Source of the DNA: Trichomonas vaginalis G3
Lineage: Eukaryota; Parabasalia; Trichomonadida; Trichomonadidae
Assembly: GCF_026262505.1 (NCBI RefSeq)
Contig: NC_067206.1
Location: forward strand, 31,325,896-31,389,895
Direction: 5' to 3'
DNA length: 64,000 nucleotides
Positions within the stretch are counted from its first letter, which is position 1, and each line of letters starts with the position of its first letter. Below are positions 1 through 10,378 of the stretch, piece by piece. The notes under the pieces were generated by a model, which was given only the letters and a program-made list of their open reading frames with translations, did not search any database and was not told the DNA's origin. Position numbers and translations under genes: made by a program.

Positions 1-99
1 TAAAACATTCGATGTACTAAAAGAAGAAATAGAAGCTACGAAATTGTTTAGGATTTCAATATACATCGTACAATTCATGTAAAACGCTTGTGAAAAAAC

Positions 100-150
100 A
101 GGTGAGAAAACGGGTGAGATCTCACCTATTCACCTAAACATTATTTTTGC
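100..150. promoter_or_regulatory. Palindromic hairpin block, copy 1 of 3 in element A
   Basis: A perfect 14-base palindrome GGTGAGATCTCACC (113-126) is bracketed by further GGTGA and TTCACC arms and followed by TTATTTTTG. The same block recurs at 1,778-1,840 and 10,641-10,703, always between genes. A transcript end or processing signal is a plausible inference. Confidence 0.6.
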
Positions 151-215
151 TGAAAATGACCAAATTTCATGAATTTTCATAAAAGATAAAAATAAAGTTA
201 GTTTTTTTTTATTTA

Positions 216-248
216 TTTTTTATCTTGTATGTAAAGACAGTAATGTCA
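216..248 (+). promoter_or_regulatory. Shared leader upstream of KilA-N gene 1
   Basis: This T-rich run, then ATCTTGT and GTAAAGACAGTAATGTCAA, is almost identical to 914-945 in front of the second KilA-N gene. The final ATG is the likely start in both. The shared sequence suggests a common promoter or leader within the element. Confidence 0.5.
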
Positions 249-852
249 AACATTGAGTTTGAAACAGTAAGAAAGATTGACAATGACACCAAAGTGGTTA
301 GAATTGGTGATTTAACGTAAGATACTGTAAGAAATACAACAAATATTCTTTGTCAGACATTATAACACGTTCTGGAAAGAAAACAAAGGACTGGGTTAGA
401 ATTGCTTCTACTCAGAAAATTTTGACAAGAAATCCTGAGCTCATGATATCGGTAAGATTCTATGGAACTACAGCATATCTCATTGACAAAAGTCTTATAC
501 CAATAATTCTTCTGTGGATTGACCCTGTTGTTGGATATAACTTCATAACTTATGGTTCATTCGATACGGAACGTTGCAGTGAAGGCTTACTTTACATCGT
601 TCAGAACCGAAGGACTTCAATACAAAGAGATATAAGATAGGAAGAACATATAATATAACTCAAAGATATGACAGTACAGTCAATAGAGTCAAGGTTGTGT
701 TCGTTAATGATATGAGAGCCGCAGAAACAGAACTACTCGAAAAGTTTGAGAAAATGTATGGTGCTCCCATAAAAGGTAAAGAAACGTTTGAAGTAGATGA
801 GATAGATAAAGCTATAAAATTATTTGACGAAGTTGCTGAAAAATACATGTAA
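242..852 (+). pseudogene. KilA-N/MSV199-like gene with GIY-YIG-type (T5orf172) tail, broken
   Basis: Part of element A. The middle resembles the KilA-N/MSV199 DNA-binding domain of large DNA viruses (conserved 'MISVRFYGT', then a hydrophobic LWIDP block). The distal part has the 'YKIGRT' motif followed by an arginine-containing helix, typical of T5orf172/GIY-YIG-like domains. Such KilA-N plus nuclease-like combinations are common in nucleocytoplasmic large DNA viruses and occur in Polintons. The start is chosen from the leader it shares with the next gene. The copy is broken. Confidence 0.55.
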
Positions 853-913
853 AGCGTTTATTTTTGTCTTTTGTGAAAGTCAGAAAATAACGCTAATTTT
901 TTCCTAACAAAAA

Positions 914-945
914 TTTTTATCTTGTTGTAAAGACAGTAATGTCAA
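914..945 (+). promoter_or_regulatory. Shared leader upstream of KilA-N gene 2
   Basis: Near-copy of the leader at 216-248, ending at the ATG of the 939-1,724 gene. It supports that start. Confidence 0.5.
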
Positions 946-1724
946 CATCAGAGAACACAACAACTGCTATCGTTCATGAAGCCATAAATGAAGAATACGA
1001 GTACATACAGTATAACAAACAGTTACGTCTCATTCGTTCAGTCAAAGACGATATGTACCAAATGCAAAGTATAATGAATGCTCTTCGTTCTACAAAGCAA
1101 GCATATCATTGGTTTGAAAACCAACAGACAAAAGAACTTTTAGAAGAATTTCCTCATATGATTGCTTTGCAGAATGAAGAGATTCCGTATGAAAATCGCA
1201 AGAATTTGGCTCCTTGTTTGAAAGGTTATTATGTTCATAGACTTTTAGTAAACGCTGTAGCAATGTGGGCTTCACCTCGTTATGCTTGTTATATTTTCAT
1301 GATGTTAGATGAACTATATAAAGCAAAAGATGAAGTCATTGAATCCAAAGACAAAAGCATACAGAAAAGAATACCACGTTCAGTACCAAAAGGAAAGGAA
1401 AAGAGTTATAGGTATATGATATATACTGAAGAATTGGAGAAAGAAGAAGATAAAGATATGGTTATGTTGCATTTAGTCAGAAGAAACAACAAGAGCTTTT
1501 ATGACTTAGCTAAAATATATAAATCTGACAGAAACTGGTTCTATCGTGAAAACTTACCGATTTCAATGACACCGAATGAGCAAATAAAGGAAATTGTCAA
1601 AAATACTCTTCCTCAAACACACTATGACATCAAAGGTTGCACAATACTTACATTCAAAGAAGACTTAACATTACTGAAGGAAAAAATAACAGAATATTTC
1701 GATAACTTCAAAGAGGAAGAATGA
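939..1724 (+). CDS. KilA-N domain protein of element A
   Basis: This 261-residue open frame belongs to element A. Residues about 85-125 match the KilA-N core (GYYVHRLLVNAVAMWASPRY followed by a hydrophobic helix and MLDEL), a DNA-binding fold widespread in large DNA viruses and phage. A charged linker follows, then a C-terminal block (from about residue 155, starting RYMIYTEELEKEED) of the kind that follows KilA-N in poxvirus-like proteins. The role in the element is unknown; regulation of element genes or DNA binding is an inference. The reading frame looks whole. Confidence 0.7.
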   Translation: MSTSENTTTAIVHEAINEEYEYIQYNKQLRLIRSVKDDMYQMQSIMNALRSTKQAYHWFENQQTKELLEEFPHMIALQNEEIPYENRKNLAPCLKGYYVHRLLVNAVAMWASPRYACYIFMMLDELYKAKDEVIESKDKSIQKRIPRSVPKGKEKSYRYMIYTEELEKEEDKDMVMLHLVRRNNKSFYDLAKIYKSDRNWFYRENLPISMTPNEQIKEIVKNTLPQTHYDIKGCTILTFKEDLTLLKEKITEYFDNFKEEE

Positions 1725-1766
1725 AGTCACGACAACATTAACGATGAAGTCACGACAACATTAACG
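1723..1766. repeat. Short direct repeat just after KilA-N gene 2
   Basis: GAAGTCACGACAACATTAAC is present twice in tandem directly after the stop of the KilA-N gene. Confidence 0.6.
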
Positions 1767-1777
1767 AAGAGAGAATG

Positions 1778-1840
1778 AGGTGAAAAAAGAGGTGAAAAAC
1801 GGGTGAGATCTCACCTCTTCACCTAAAATATATTTTTGTG
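1778..1840. promoter_or_regulatory. Palindromic hairpin block, copy 2 of 3
   Basis: The perfect palindrome GGTGAGATCTCACC lies at 1,802-1,815 and is followed by TTCACCTAAA and TATTTTTGTGCT. The third copy at 10.65 kb has the same downstream sequence. Confidence 0.6.
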
Positions 1841-1899
1841 CTATATTTACACTCATTTACGAAGAAGTCATGAATCCTACGTCAATTATGTTCGACACA

Positions 1900-2045
1900 T
1901 TGATAACATTAACGATAACATTAACGATAACATTACGATAACATAACGATAACATTAACGATAACATAAATGCTCCATGTCAATTATGTTCGACACTGAT
2001 AACATTAACGATAACATAAACGATAACATTAACGATAACATTCAT
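1900..2045. repeat. Degenerate tandem repeat, core GATAACATTAAC
   Basis: About ten copies of a 12-base unit related to CGATAACATTAA, interrupted by a larger duplicated segment (TCAATTATGTTCGACAC at about 1,878 and 1,979). Non-coding spacer of element A. Confidence 0.75.
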
Positions 2046-2167
2046 TTTTGCATTAATCCTGCTGTATTGTCAAAATGTCATGTTGTCATCATTTTTCAGA
2101 GAAGTTAATTAACCTGGTGACATGGTGACGTGGTGACACCATCAGTTATTCAAAAATATATTTTTGC

Positions 2168-2640
2168 TTAAATAGCTTCAGGGTCTATTTCTTCAACCAT
2201 TTCACTTCCTTCGTCAATGTCAATAGAAGCTTCTTCAACCTTTGGTAAGAATTTCTGTATAACATCTTTGTTCGTTATTGTCTTCAGAGATGAAGGATAA
2301 TATTTCACATTTGTTTCACCCTTCTTATATTCTTTCTGTTCGGAAAGATTCATAGCAATACTGAAGAAGTCAATGTTAGAGTTCTTTATGACAGTATAAT
2401 GAGTATCTTTGACATTCACGAAGAAACCTTTTGTTTCAAAACTACTGCTAACTCTTGTGAAGTATAACGTTTGCGGTCAATGACAATAGCTAATGGTCTG
2501 ACATACTGACCAAACTTAGATTCTTTCACAAACTTCTTGTTAAAGATAACATTAACGTTTGAAGCACCATTGAACTCATTCTTGATGACAGTAGCGAGAG
2601 CATTGTATGAAAAGAACTTGCAATCTTGCATGTGTTTCAT
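2168..2640 (-). CDS. Small unrecognised gene region of element A
   Basis: Two short overlapping minus-strand frames (74 and 83 residues). The upstream one starts MKHMQDCKFFSYNALATVIK; the downstream one ends in an acidic tail. I do not recognise a family. They may be two small genes or one old gene. They are convergent with the KilA-N gene and divergent from the 2,730 gene, and have no membrane segment or zinc motif. Confidence 0.4.
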
Positions 2641-2729
2641 TAAAATAAAAATATTAAATTATTTTGAAAAATAACTTTAAAAAATCTAATCTAATTTTTT
2701 CAAAAAATATTTTTTATTTCCTACTAAAG

Positions 2730-3101
2730 ATGTATCGGAAGTTGTCTAAGTTAGAACACTCGGAAATAAAACAACTTCTAACAGAAGCTAACATAGAAGT
2801 TGCAAAACATTACGCGACAAACAAAAAAGCACTCGCTGACATTCTCAATGACTACAATGGTGAAATAACTTATGATAGAATTCATGAGTTCATAAATGCA
2901 AGAGCATTTCCTTTAAATGACGTTGCTATTGACTTATATCATAGACGTTCAATACCTCATGAAGTAAGGCGTGAGATGTTTGACATAACAAATGCGAACG
3001 TTGGTCATACTCGTAAAGCTCTTTCTCATGAAGTAAGGCGTGAGATGTTTGACATAACAAATGCAAACGTTGGTGAAAAAGAAGAAGAGACGACACACTG
3101 A
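2730..3101 (+). CDS. Small protein with N-terminal domain shared with element B, internal 23-residue repeat
   Basis: About 123 residues from the ATG at 2,730; the frame is open further upstream, but that part is A+T-rich and Phe/Lys-biased. The N-terminal half (LEHSEIKQLLTEANIEVAKH onward) resembles the N-terminus of the 371-residue protein of element B (17,819-18,934), which also lies just upstream of the polymerase. This suggests a conserved domain of the replication module. The C-terminal half contains a tandem duplication of a 23-residue unit (SHEVRREMFDITNANVG core; DNA period 69 bases, starting at 2,956 and 3,025). Function unknown. Confidence 0.5.
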   Translation: MYRKLSKLEHSEIKQLLTEANIEVAKHYATNKKALADILNDYNGEITYDRIHEFINARAFPLNDVAIDLYHRRSIPHEVRREMFDITNANVGHTRKALSHEVRREMFDITNANVGEKEEETTH

Positions 3102-3118
3102 AACAACAGAGAAGAGAG

Positions 3119-4246
3119 ATGTTTAAAAGTGCTATAGAACAAGTTCGCAAAGCTAACGATGTCATTCGTTCCATTGACGACAAACCAAAAGAAGGTGAGA
3201 GATGGTTAAAGAAAGATGAAGAGAATAGGAAGAGGAATGTTAAGACAGGCAATAGACTCATTGACTTTAACATCGAAGCTTTAGATGAACCAAACAGAGA
3301 CTACTTACACAAACATTTCGGTAAGGTTTTCATGAGACTCTTAGAGAAGATTAAAATAAACTCCCAACAAAGATGGATGGTATGTTATAAACTTGGTGGA
3401 AAGTATGAATGTTCTACGTTAAACCTCAATAATATTGGAACATTACTACATCAGCTCTTGAAGGAGAACTTTATATCAGAGATAGAAGCAAATGCCGCAG
3501 GTATTGTTGAAATGCACTATGACTTCTTCTTGACAAACATAAAGAATCTTACTGAAATAAAGATGTATGATTTAACAGAATATGAAGGCTTAACGATGTC
3601 AGATGTAAAGAAAGGCAAACCAAAAAAGAGACCATATAGAGATGAAAGCACACTGACAAATGACCAGAAAGCCATTTTGGAAGCTCTTAAGCAAACAGGA
3701 AACCCAGCACTTATAGAAAGCTTTTGGAAAGATAATGGTGAAAAGAAGTTTTATAAGAAGAGAAGCGGTCAGTTCTGGAAGTATCTTTGCACATTACCTA
3801 TAAATCTTGAACGCTACCAAATCTTCAATGAACTGAACAAAAGAACTGCAACACTTATGACAGAAGACAATTGTTTCGTTTATGCTTGCATTCAGGCTGG
3901 AGTAAATGAAGAAACTATTGACCACATGAGAGAAGTCATTCGTGTTAGAGACTTTCCTCAAAGTAAAGTACAAGAAATTTCTGACGCAACAGGTATAGCA
4001 TTTAATGTTACCATTGGTTACTTCAATGACTCAAGATATAATGAAATAAAGAGATACATACCAAAAGAATGTGAAACTGTTCGAACTATTGACCTACTTC
4101 TTGTTGAAGACCACTACATGCTAAACGAAAGACTTCCAATGACAACATACTTCGTCAGAAATTACAAAGAAATCTTGAAGGAGTGTGGTGGAATGAACAT
4201 TGAAAAACAGATGAAAATATATACAAGAGAGAGAACAAATATGTAG
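3119..4246 (+). CDS. OTU-like/terminal-region protein upstream of Polinton PolB
   Basis: A 375-residue frame directly upstream of the polymerase of element A. Around residues 245-345 there is an OTU-like cysteine-protease pattern: EDNCFVYACIQAG with a candidate catalytic Cys, and a later candidate His in LLLVEDHYMLNE. OTU-like domains are known near the N-terminus of some Polinton and plasmid polymerases, in or next to the terminal-protein region. The N-terminal 240 residues are charged and may be the terminal-protein part used in protein-primed replication; this is inferred from position only. Element B has a similar block at 17,516-18,934. Confidence 0.5.
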   Translation: MFKSAIEQVRKANDVIRSIDDKPKEGERWLKKDEENRKRNVKTGNRLIDFNIEALDEPNRDYLHKHFGKVFMRLLEKIKINSQQRWMVCYKLGGKYECSTLNLNNIGTLLHQLLKENFISEIEANAAGIVEMHYDFFLTNIKNLTEIKMYDLTEYEGLTMSDVKKGKPKKRPYRDESTLTNDQKAILEALKQTGNPALIESFWKDNGEKKFYKKRSGQFWKYLCTLPINLERYQIFNELNKRTATLMTEDNCFVYACIQAGVNEETIDHMREVIRVRDFPQSKVQEISDATGIAFNVTIGYFNDSRYNEIKRYIPKECETVRTIDLLLVEDHYMLNERLPMTTYFVRNYKEILKECGGMNIEKQMKIYTRERTNM

Positions 4247-4281
4247 TTCGTTATGATAGAACTACACCGCTATGGGATGTT

Positions 4282-6547
4282 ATGAAAACATTGTGGGAGT
4301 GCAAATATTTCGAACCTATTTCTTATGGAGAACTTTTCACATATACGACTGACTTATATAAACAGAACCTTGCACCATTTAAAGATTTGACATATGCTCC
4401 AAAGTATTGTGTACAACTGAAGAAGAAAGCAGAGTCAAAAGAAGTAAATAAAAATAAGTGCAAGTTCATTCCTGAGCACGTTTTCTTTGCTGACTTTGAG
4501 TGTAGTACCGATGGCTTTCATAAAGCTTTTAACATATGTTACGACAGTGAAGATGGTTCAGTGAGTGAAAGCATTTGGGGTCAGAACTGTGCAACAGAAT
4601 TTTTGGAACGACTTCCTGACAAGAGTTTAATATATTTCCATAACCTCAGCTATGACATAAACTTCATCTTAAGACACATGACAGAAGTGAAAGGAACTCC
4701 CATCATTAAAGGTTCACGAACAATGCAAATAACTGGTTTATATAAAGGACGGGCAATTATTATAAAAGACTCTTACAGTGTTATAAATAAGAAGCTTAAA
4801 CTATTTCCTGCTATGTTTAACTTACAAACAGGACCGAAAGAAGTATTTCCATACAACTACTACAGCAGTACTTTGTTAGCAAATGACAACAGAACTGGTG
4901 TCATTTCTGAAGCATGTAAGTTTGTCAAGGATGCAGATACATTTATGAAGAACATAGATTCCATCAAAGGTTGCAGAATAGATGAGAACCACTTCGACTT
5001 AGAAAAATATAGCACGTTTTACTGCAAACAAGATGTAAGAATTTTAAGAGAAGGTTTTGTAAAGTTCCGCAATGACTTATTGAAAGAGTTTGATTTAAAC
5101 GTTTATGACTACGTTAGTATTTGTTCAATTGCTAACAAATTATTTGAGAACAGAGTGTACTTCCCGAATGGAAATCTTTATGACCTCTCAAATAAACCAA
5201 GAGAATTTATTTCGAGATGCATTCAAGGTGGAAGATGTATGTTGTCAGATAACATGAAACAAAAGAGCGAAAAGAAACTCATTGCTGACTTCGACGCTGT
5301 TTCATTATATCCATCAGCTATAGCAAGACTTTATACTTTAGAAGGAATTCCAAAAGTATTGAAGGATGAGATGTTAAGCACAGAGTATCTCATGAGACAT
5401 TTATTCGATGACGACCAAAAGGAACCCATTGGTGAAAAGTTTATGTCTGGCTTCTTTGTTCTCATTAAGATAACAGAGATTGGAATACATAGACACTTTC
5501 CTTTAATAGTTTGTGACCCTGAACTAAATCCAGAACTTAACGTTCCCAGAAGTTCAAACACTTGCTGTTTAATGTATGTTGACCATATAACATTACAAGA
5601 CCTCATAAAATATCAAGGTGTCAAATGTGAAGTGTTGCAAGGATACTATTACGATGGAAACAGAGATATTAGAATAAGAGATGAAGTAAAGAAGTTGTTT
5701 GAGTTAAGGTTAAAGTATAAGAAAGAAGAAACCCATTACAAGAAATTATAAAACTCATTCTGAACAGCATTTATGGCAAAACATTTTATCTCCTATTGAG
5801 TCAAAAATAACCATAGTAGATGACAAAGATGCTATAAGATATGCCATCAGAAACTACAACCATATAGTGAAGTTCGAAGGTTTGGATGGTTCAGATAAAA
5901 CTATTTTCAAGCTAACGAAAAGCATTTGCAGACACTTTAACTTCTGTCCACTTGGTGTAAATATTCTATCAATGTCAAAACGTATTATGAATGAAGTGTT
6001 TTGCACGATTGAAGACTTAGGATTAAAAGCATTTTATCAGGATACAGATTCGATGCACATTTACAATGAAGACATACCACGTTTAGCTCATGAATTTAAG
6101 AAGAGATACGGTAGAGAACTTATTGGTAAAACATTAGGTCAATTTCATAGCGACTTCGCAGAAATAACACCTGGAAAACAAAGTTTAGCATACAAGTCAA
6201 TATTTTGTGGAAAGAAGACCTACATAGACTTACTCACTAACGATTTAAATGAAGTTGCATTTCACTGCAGAATGAAAGGCGTGAAGCAAGATGTTATTGC
6301 TTTAACCGCTAATGAAATGTTTCCTGACTCTGTTCAGTGTTTCTATGATGAAGATAAAGGTTTAATGGTTCCGCAAGGAAAATTTGACAAAGACTCTGAG
6401 TTCAGTGTTATGCAGTTATATAAAGCACTTTATGACGGTCAAGAGATTGGATTTGACTTATGTAAGTCTTCTAGTCCTTGCTTTGCTGAAAAGTTTAACT
6501 TCTCAATAACGACTAAAACAAGCTTTATTCGTAAGTTGAAGTTCTGA
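4282..6547 (+). pseudogene. polB: Polinton family B DNA polymerase (element A), broken
   Basis: This is the replication polymerase of element A. Exonuclease motifs are visible: FFADFECSTDG (Exo I), FHNLSYDINFIL (Exo II) and YCKQDVRIL (Exo III). The polymerase motifs are also visible: DFDAVSLYPS (motif A), a KxxxNSxYG-type motif B and FYQDTDSMHIY (motif C). Order and spacing are those of protein-primed B polymerases of Polintons. It differs clearly from the polymerase of element B, so the two elements are separate insertions. The copy is broken, with only a very few breaks, so it is relatively young. Confidence 0.85.
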
Positions 6548-6593
6548 GGTCATTTATTTTTGTCAGCAGTGAGACCATTCATGATAAAAATAA

Positions 6594-6605
6594 GCCGCTA
6601 GCGGC
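6594..6605. terminator. GC-rich palindrome between convergent element A genes
   Basis: The perfect palindrome GCCGCTAGCGGC lies between the 3' end of polB (+) and the 3' end of the 6,629-7,486 gene (-), and is followed by AAGGGCGAAGCCC. It is a plausible bidirectional 3'-end hairpin. Its high G+C stands out from its surroundings. Confidence 0.4.
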
Positions 6606-6628
6606 AAGGGCGAAGCCCATGTGGTCAT

Positions 6629-7486
6629 TTACAATACTGCGATGGTAGAGTTTAAGAGTTGTGCTTCAATGTAGAGACAGTCCTTATGGTCTGGAGGTAA
6701 GAACACTGGGCAGTTATGGTCATGAGTGGAGAACATGTCTATCCAAAACTCACGATTGAAGCCAGTTAATTTATAGTATTTAGGGTTAGGAAGTGGTGAA
6801 GTTCTTGTATGACCAATGAACTCATTTTCAACGCCTTTGGCTATATTAGAGAAAAGAATAGCTTGCTTTCTATCCCAAATGCCAGGTGTTACAATCTTTG
6901 AAAATTCATTTTTCCTCGGAAGCATTGCATCATAATTGAAAACATTCTTGAAATCATCACTTGGTTCAGAGATTTGAAATCTTATACGTAATGGATTTTC
7001 TTTCTCTTTAGCTACTTCATTGAATGGTGAATATATAACAAACTGACAGTCATGTGTTCCATCTTCATTTTCATTAAATTCATAATGAAAGTCTATAAGT
7101 TGTGGCTGACTACCTTCTTCTTTCAGTTGTGCAAGAAACTCACGTAAAGGCTGTAAAGTTTGTACTTCAATGTTAAACTTTTTCTCGAACATTTCATTAA
7201 ATGAAATCATACATTGCAACAATGTTGTATCGTCTTTAAAGTATTTGTATATGTGAATGTTTTGGACACTTAAAGACTGTTCGTCATTTTCTATCTCGAC
7301 TTGAAGTATAAAGTCAACTTTCCTAAATGCACGTGTTATATACATAGATGTTATGCCAATGTACTTCTCTTCATTTATGTTCACAATCCAGTCTGTTGGA
7401 AACTTAAACGTTACTCTGTTCCCCTTTATTTTGACGTCAGGGTTTTCACTACTGAACGCAACAGATAAAGGTATTTGTCTATACAT
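6629..7486 (-). CDS. Candidate Polinton minor capsid (penton-like) protein
   Basis: A 285-residue protein of element A starting MYRQIPLSVAFSSENPDVKI. It is rich in alternating beta-type segments, with no signal peptide or membrane segment. Size, position beside the candidate major capsid gene, and beta-rich composition fit the single jelly-roll minor capsid protein of Polintons, but I cannot verify the fold by eye. The reading frame is open. It is transcribed away from the capsid cluster together with the next small gene (7,511-7,771). Confidence 0.4.
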   Translation of the reverse strand: MYRQIPLSVAFSSENPDVKIKGNRVTFKFPTDWIVNINEEKYIGITSMYITRAFRKVDFILQVEIENDEQSLSVQNIHIYKYFKDDTTLLQCMISFNEMFEKKFNIEVQTLQPLREFLAQLKEEGSQPQLIDFHYEFNENEDGTHDCQFVIYSPFNEVAKEKENPLRIRFQISEPSDDFKNVFNYDAMLPRKNEFSKIVTPGIWDRKQAILFSNIAKGVENEFIGHTRTSPLPNPKYYKLTGFNREFWIDMFSTHDHNCPVFLPPDHKDCLYIEAQLLNSTIAVL

Positions 7487-7510
7487 TTAATTCGGATAAA
7501 AATAAACCAT

Positions 7511-7771
7511 TTACTCTTTCTTTGCTTCAGCTTCTTTAGCTTTTGCTTCAGCTTCTTCTCTAGCTTTCTTCGCCAGCAAACGTGGGTTCTTCTGTCTTCC
7601 AGCAGCTAATGCAGCTAGTTGTTTTTCACTAAGTTTTCTCTTTGGTCTCTCTGGCTTTTGTTCTTGTTTTTGTTCCTTCAGTTCGGATAAAATTTGCTCG
7701 CGAATTTCTTTCTTCAATGCTTCAACATCTATGACCCCTTGGGTCTTGTCCATATGACTTGTCTGAGTCAT
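7511..7771 (-). CDS. Small charged coiled-coil protein of element A
   Basis: 86 residues, almost entirely Lys/Glu/Ala/Gln. Residues 20-40 form a predicted coiled coil (EALKKEIREQILSELKEQKQ) and the tail is an Ala/Glu/Lys helix. The basic patch KPERPKRKLSEKQLAALAAG is typical of small nucleic-acid-binding viral proteins. It lies 25 bases upstream of the candidate minor capsid gene on the same strand. Function unknown. Confidence 0.5.
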   Translation of the reverse strand: MTQTSHMDKTQGVIDVEALKKEIREQILSELKEQKQEQKPERPKRKLSEKQLAALAAGRQKNPRLLAKKAREEAEAKAKEAEAKKE

Positions 7772-7817
7772 TTGACTGCAGATAAAAAAACAAAATTAAA
7801 ACTTTAACCGATGTAAA

Positions 7818-8246
7818 ATGAGCTTGTCAAAATCAGAGCGAGAGTCTATTATATTAAATGACGCAAGAGGAATACAACATCCTTTCTATTATGTAAGTCA
7901 GAGTAAAGATGGTAAAATATACGTAAGAAAAAGAAAGGTTCCATTAGCGAATGCAGAGAGCGACAACATTAAGGTGCATGGCACCGAGGGTGAAGCCCAT
8001 ATAAAACCTTCTATTCAAACTGAAAAGTCAATAGAACAAGAAGAAAAGAAGCCAGATGTTCTTTCAATAACGAACCAAGAGCTTATTGCAAAGTTCGTGA
8101 ATTTCATTGAAAAGCAAACCGAGTCAAAGAACCCTGACCCACCAGTGAAAGAAGTTGAGACAAAAGAGAATGTACAGTTCATTGAAAATGTCAAGAAACA
8201 ACTTCCACCACGAATGCCAAGAAGAAGAGTGAGAATAATGAAGTAA
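7818..8246 (+). CDS. Small unknown protein with FYY-KDG-RK motif
   Basis: 142 residues. The N-terminal motif HPFYYVSQSKDGKIYVRKRK resembles GFYIHTMKDGRVQFRK in the 10,379-10,624 gene of the same element, so the two may share a small domain. The C-terminal half is acidic, then ends in a strongly basic tail (PPRMPRRRVRIMK). Divergent from the 7,511-7,771 gene (46-base spacer) and 27 bases upstream of the capsid region. Confidence 0.5.
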   Translation: MSLSKSERESIILNDARGIQHPFYYVSQSKDGKIYVRKRKVPLANAESDNIKVHGTEGEAHIKPSIQTEKSIEQEEKKPDVLSITNQELIAKFVNFIEKQTESKNPDPPVKEVETKENVQFIENVKKQLPPRMPRRRVRIMK

Positions 8247-8273
8247 ATAGATATTTTTATCCGAAGTAAATAC

Positions 8274-9803
8274 ATGCAGAACGAACAGTTAAACGAATTT
8301 ACTCCAGCAGAGCATATTCATCAGATTCGCTCATATTTCGATATCATAGACAATGCAGTTCAAATTGGTGACACTAATAGAAAATATTCTGACGCAAAGA
8401 TTCCATCACAACCTGGAACTGCTAAAGATAACACATGGGTAACATTCAATCTCTCACCTCCTGGTGAAAATATGTTGGACCTTTACAATACATTCATTAC
8501 GTATAAAATGGAAGGTCAATTTATTGCAGATAAAGAAATTGGTTCAGGTTCCAATAAAACAAACCACCAGGATTTTGGATTGGTTTCGATGACGCTTTTC
8601 TATGGCAGTTGCTGGCTGGATATCAAATCCTTGCAAATGGTCGTATCGTATATTTCAAGACAACGCACGAGAAGAAGCATATATAACTTCAAACTCACAA
8701 ACTACCGAACAAATAAAGAAAGTAGATGTTTTCTCAAAGACTCGACATGAAGATGTATGGAGTCGTTCGGGAACATGCAGAACAGGACAAATTGTTAGTG
8801 GTCCAATTACAGCAGGAAAATCATTTGATTTTAAGCTTCGTTTAAGAATTCCTGTTAGAAAGTTTTACATTAGAAGCTATAAGATTTATTCCTGCATTTG
8901 CTGGTAACATTCAGCTTAAAGTAAAGTTCAGTAGCGACGCATTTACAATGCACATCTATATCTGTAAATGATATCATTGCTTTCAATCCAACTCTTAAAG
9001 TTGCATTTGCTTCAGATTCAAATCCACCGACAAATAAATTTGTTCCATGGAATGAACCATTCACTATGATAACGAAGGCAATAGAAGCTAGTGGAACAGT
9101 TACTATTACAACTGTAACCCAGCAACTATTTCGAACAAAGATGGATTTTAATGAATGTTTCATTCATCCAAAGTCATTCTCTTTAGACCCTAACATTTAT
9201 ACAGAACTTGTAGAACATTATACAAACGAGGCTTTATGTTTTCCTGTTAAAGTTATGGATTGGATTCCTATGGACGGTTCATTCTCAAAGAATACAGATA
9301 GTTCAAGTGCAACATTTACAGCAGCTTATACGCCTATTAATGTTAAAAGTATTTGGGCACTATTTAGAAAGAAAGACAACTATTATGTTAATTTTGAGAA
9401 CCCTAAGTTTAAATATCTTCAGCTTTCCATGGGAGCTTATGGAAATATGCCTGCAGAACCTGAAAAATCATATGGACCTGTATTTTATGAAATGGTTGCG
9501 AACGCTTGCAATACAAACAATGATATGATTGGATTTAATGAAGATGTTATGAGGTCATTGGTGGATGATGGTAGTGTGGAACATAAATGGGATAGCTATG
9601 ACAACACACATTTCTTATGTGGTTTTCCAACAGAAGTGGACTTTTGCTTCCAGCAAGGTCAAACATCTACTGCTCCAATAACATACAAATTGTCTGTTAA
9701 AGGACCTATTGAACTAGCAACTGAAAACGTACCAAAGCCACTTATTGGATTTATGAGGGATTGTTGCTTTGCCATTCAGGTGCGTGCTAATGGAATCCCA
9801 TAA
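8274..9803 (+). pseudogene. Candidate Polinton major capsid protein region, broken
   Basis: About 1.53 kb of same-strand coding sequence, the size expected for a double jelly-roll capsid protein of roughly 500 residues. Visible segments include VTFNLSPPGENMLDLYNTFI near the N-terminus and a distal half with many beta-type stretches ending near MRDCCFAIQVRANG. Position between the minor-capsid-side genes and a proline-rich membrane-type protein fits the Polinton capsid cluster. The assignment rests on size, composition and context; a structure-based search would decide it. The copy is broken by a few changes. Confidence 0.5.
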
Positions 9804-9880
9804 TAAGATTAGATGACTATAACTTAGCTACGGACGACAGTGAGGAATAAAGGATGAACGTTTATTTTTAAAGCTTATAA

Positions 9881-10339
9881 ATGAGTTCTTCATCAAGCTC
9901 TCGTGAACCTTCACCATCTATGAAACAAACTTTACCAAACGATTATGGAGCACCTATTGAATATTTCTTACGAGCTGCACAATGGCAAAGAGCAGTCTCA
10001 CCAAGGTTAGGTGTTCCACCAGCTCCTGTCAAAAATAGCATTTGGTCAAGTCCTTATATAAAATATGGTCTCCCACTAGGTTTGCTAGCTACAGCAGGAG
10101 CAGTAATGATGTTGAAAAGAAATAAAGCAAATGTTGTAAATAATACTGAAGTAGCTGAAGTTAAACAAACTCCGACACCATCGCCAAAACCAACGCCTTC
10201 ACAAACAACACCTTCAATGACTCCTGAACCTATGGAATTACAAACTCCTGTTCAAAAGTCAACTCCAAAACCGACTCCAACATTTAAACCAGAACCTACA
10301 CCACAAATAAATCGTAAAACTCCTGCGTTTCCTTACTGA
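9881..10339 (+). CDS. Proline/threonine-rich single-pass membrane-type protein of element A
   Basis: 152 residues. A Ser-rich N-terminus is followed by one hydrophobic helix at about residues 65-80 (YGLPLGLLATAGAVMML), a positively charged KRNK stop, then a Thr/Pro-rich tail of PTPSPKPTPS-type repeats. This looks like a small virion or membrane protein. No family recognised. Located directly after the candidate major capsid gene. Confidence 0.5.
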   Translation: MSSSSSSREPSPSMKQTLPNDYGAPIEYFLRAAQWQRAVSPRLGVPPAPVKNSIWSSPYIKYGLPLGLLATAGAVMMLKRNKANVVNNTEVAEVKQTPTPSPKPTPSQTTPSMTPEPMELQTPVQKSTPKPTPTFKPEPTPQINRKTPAFPY

Positions 10340-10378
10340 AAAAATAACGTTATTTTTATTTAATATTAAAATTTTTAT

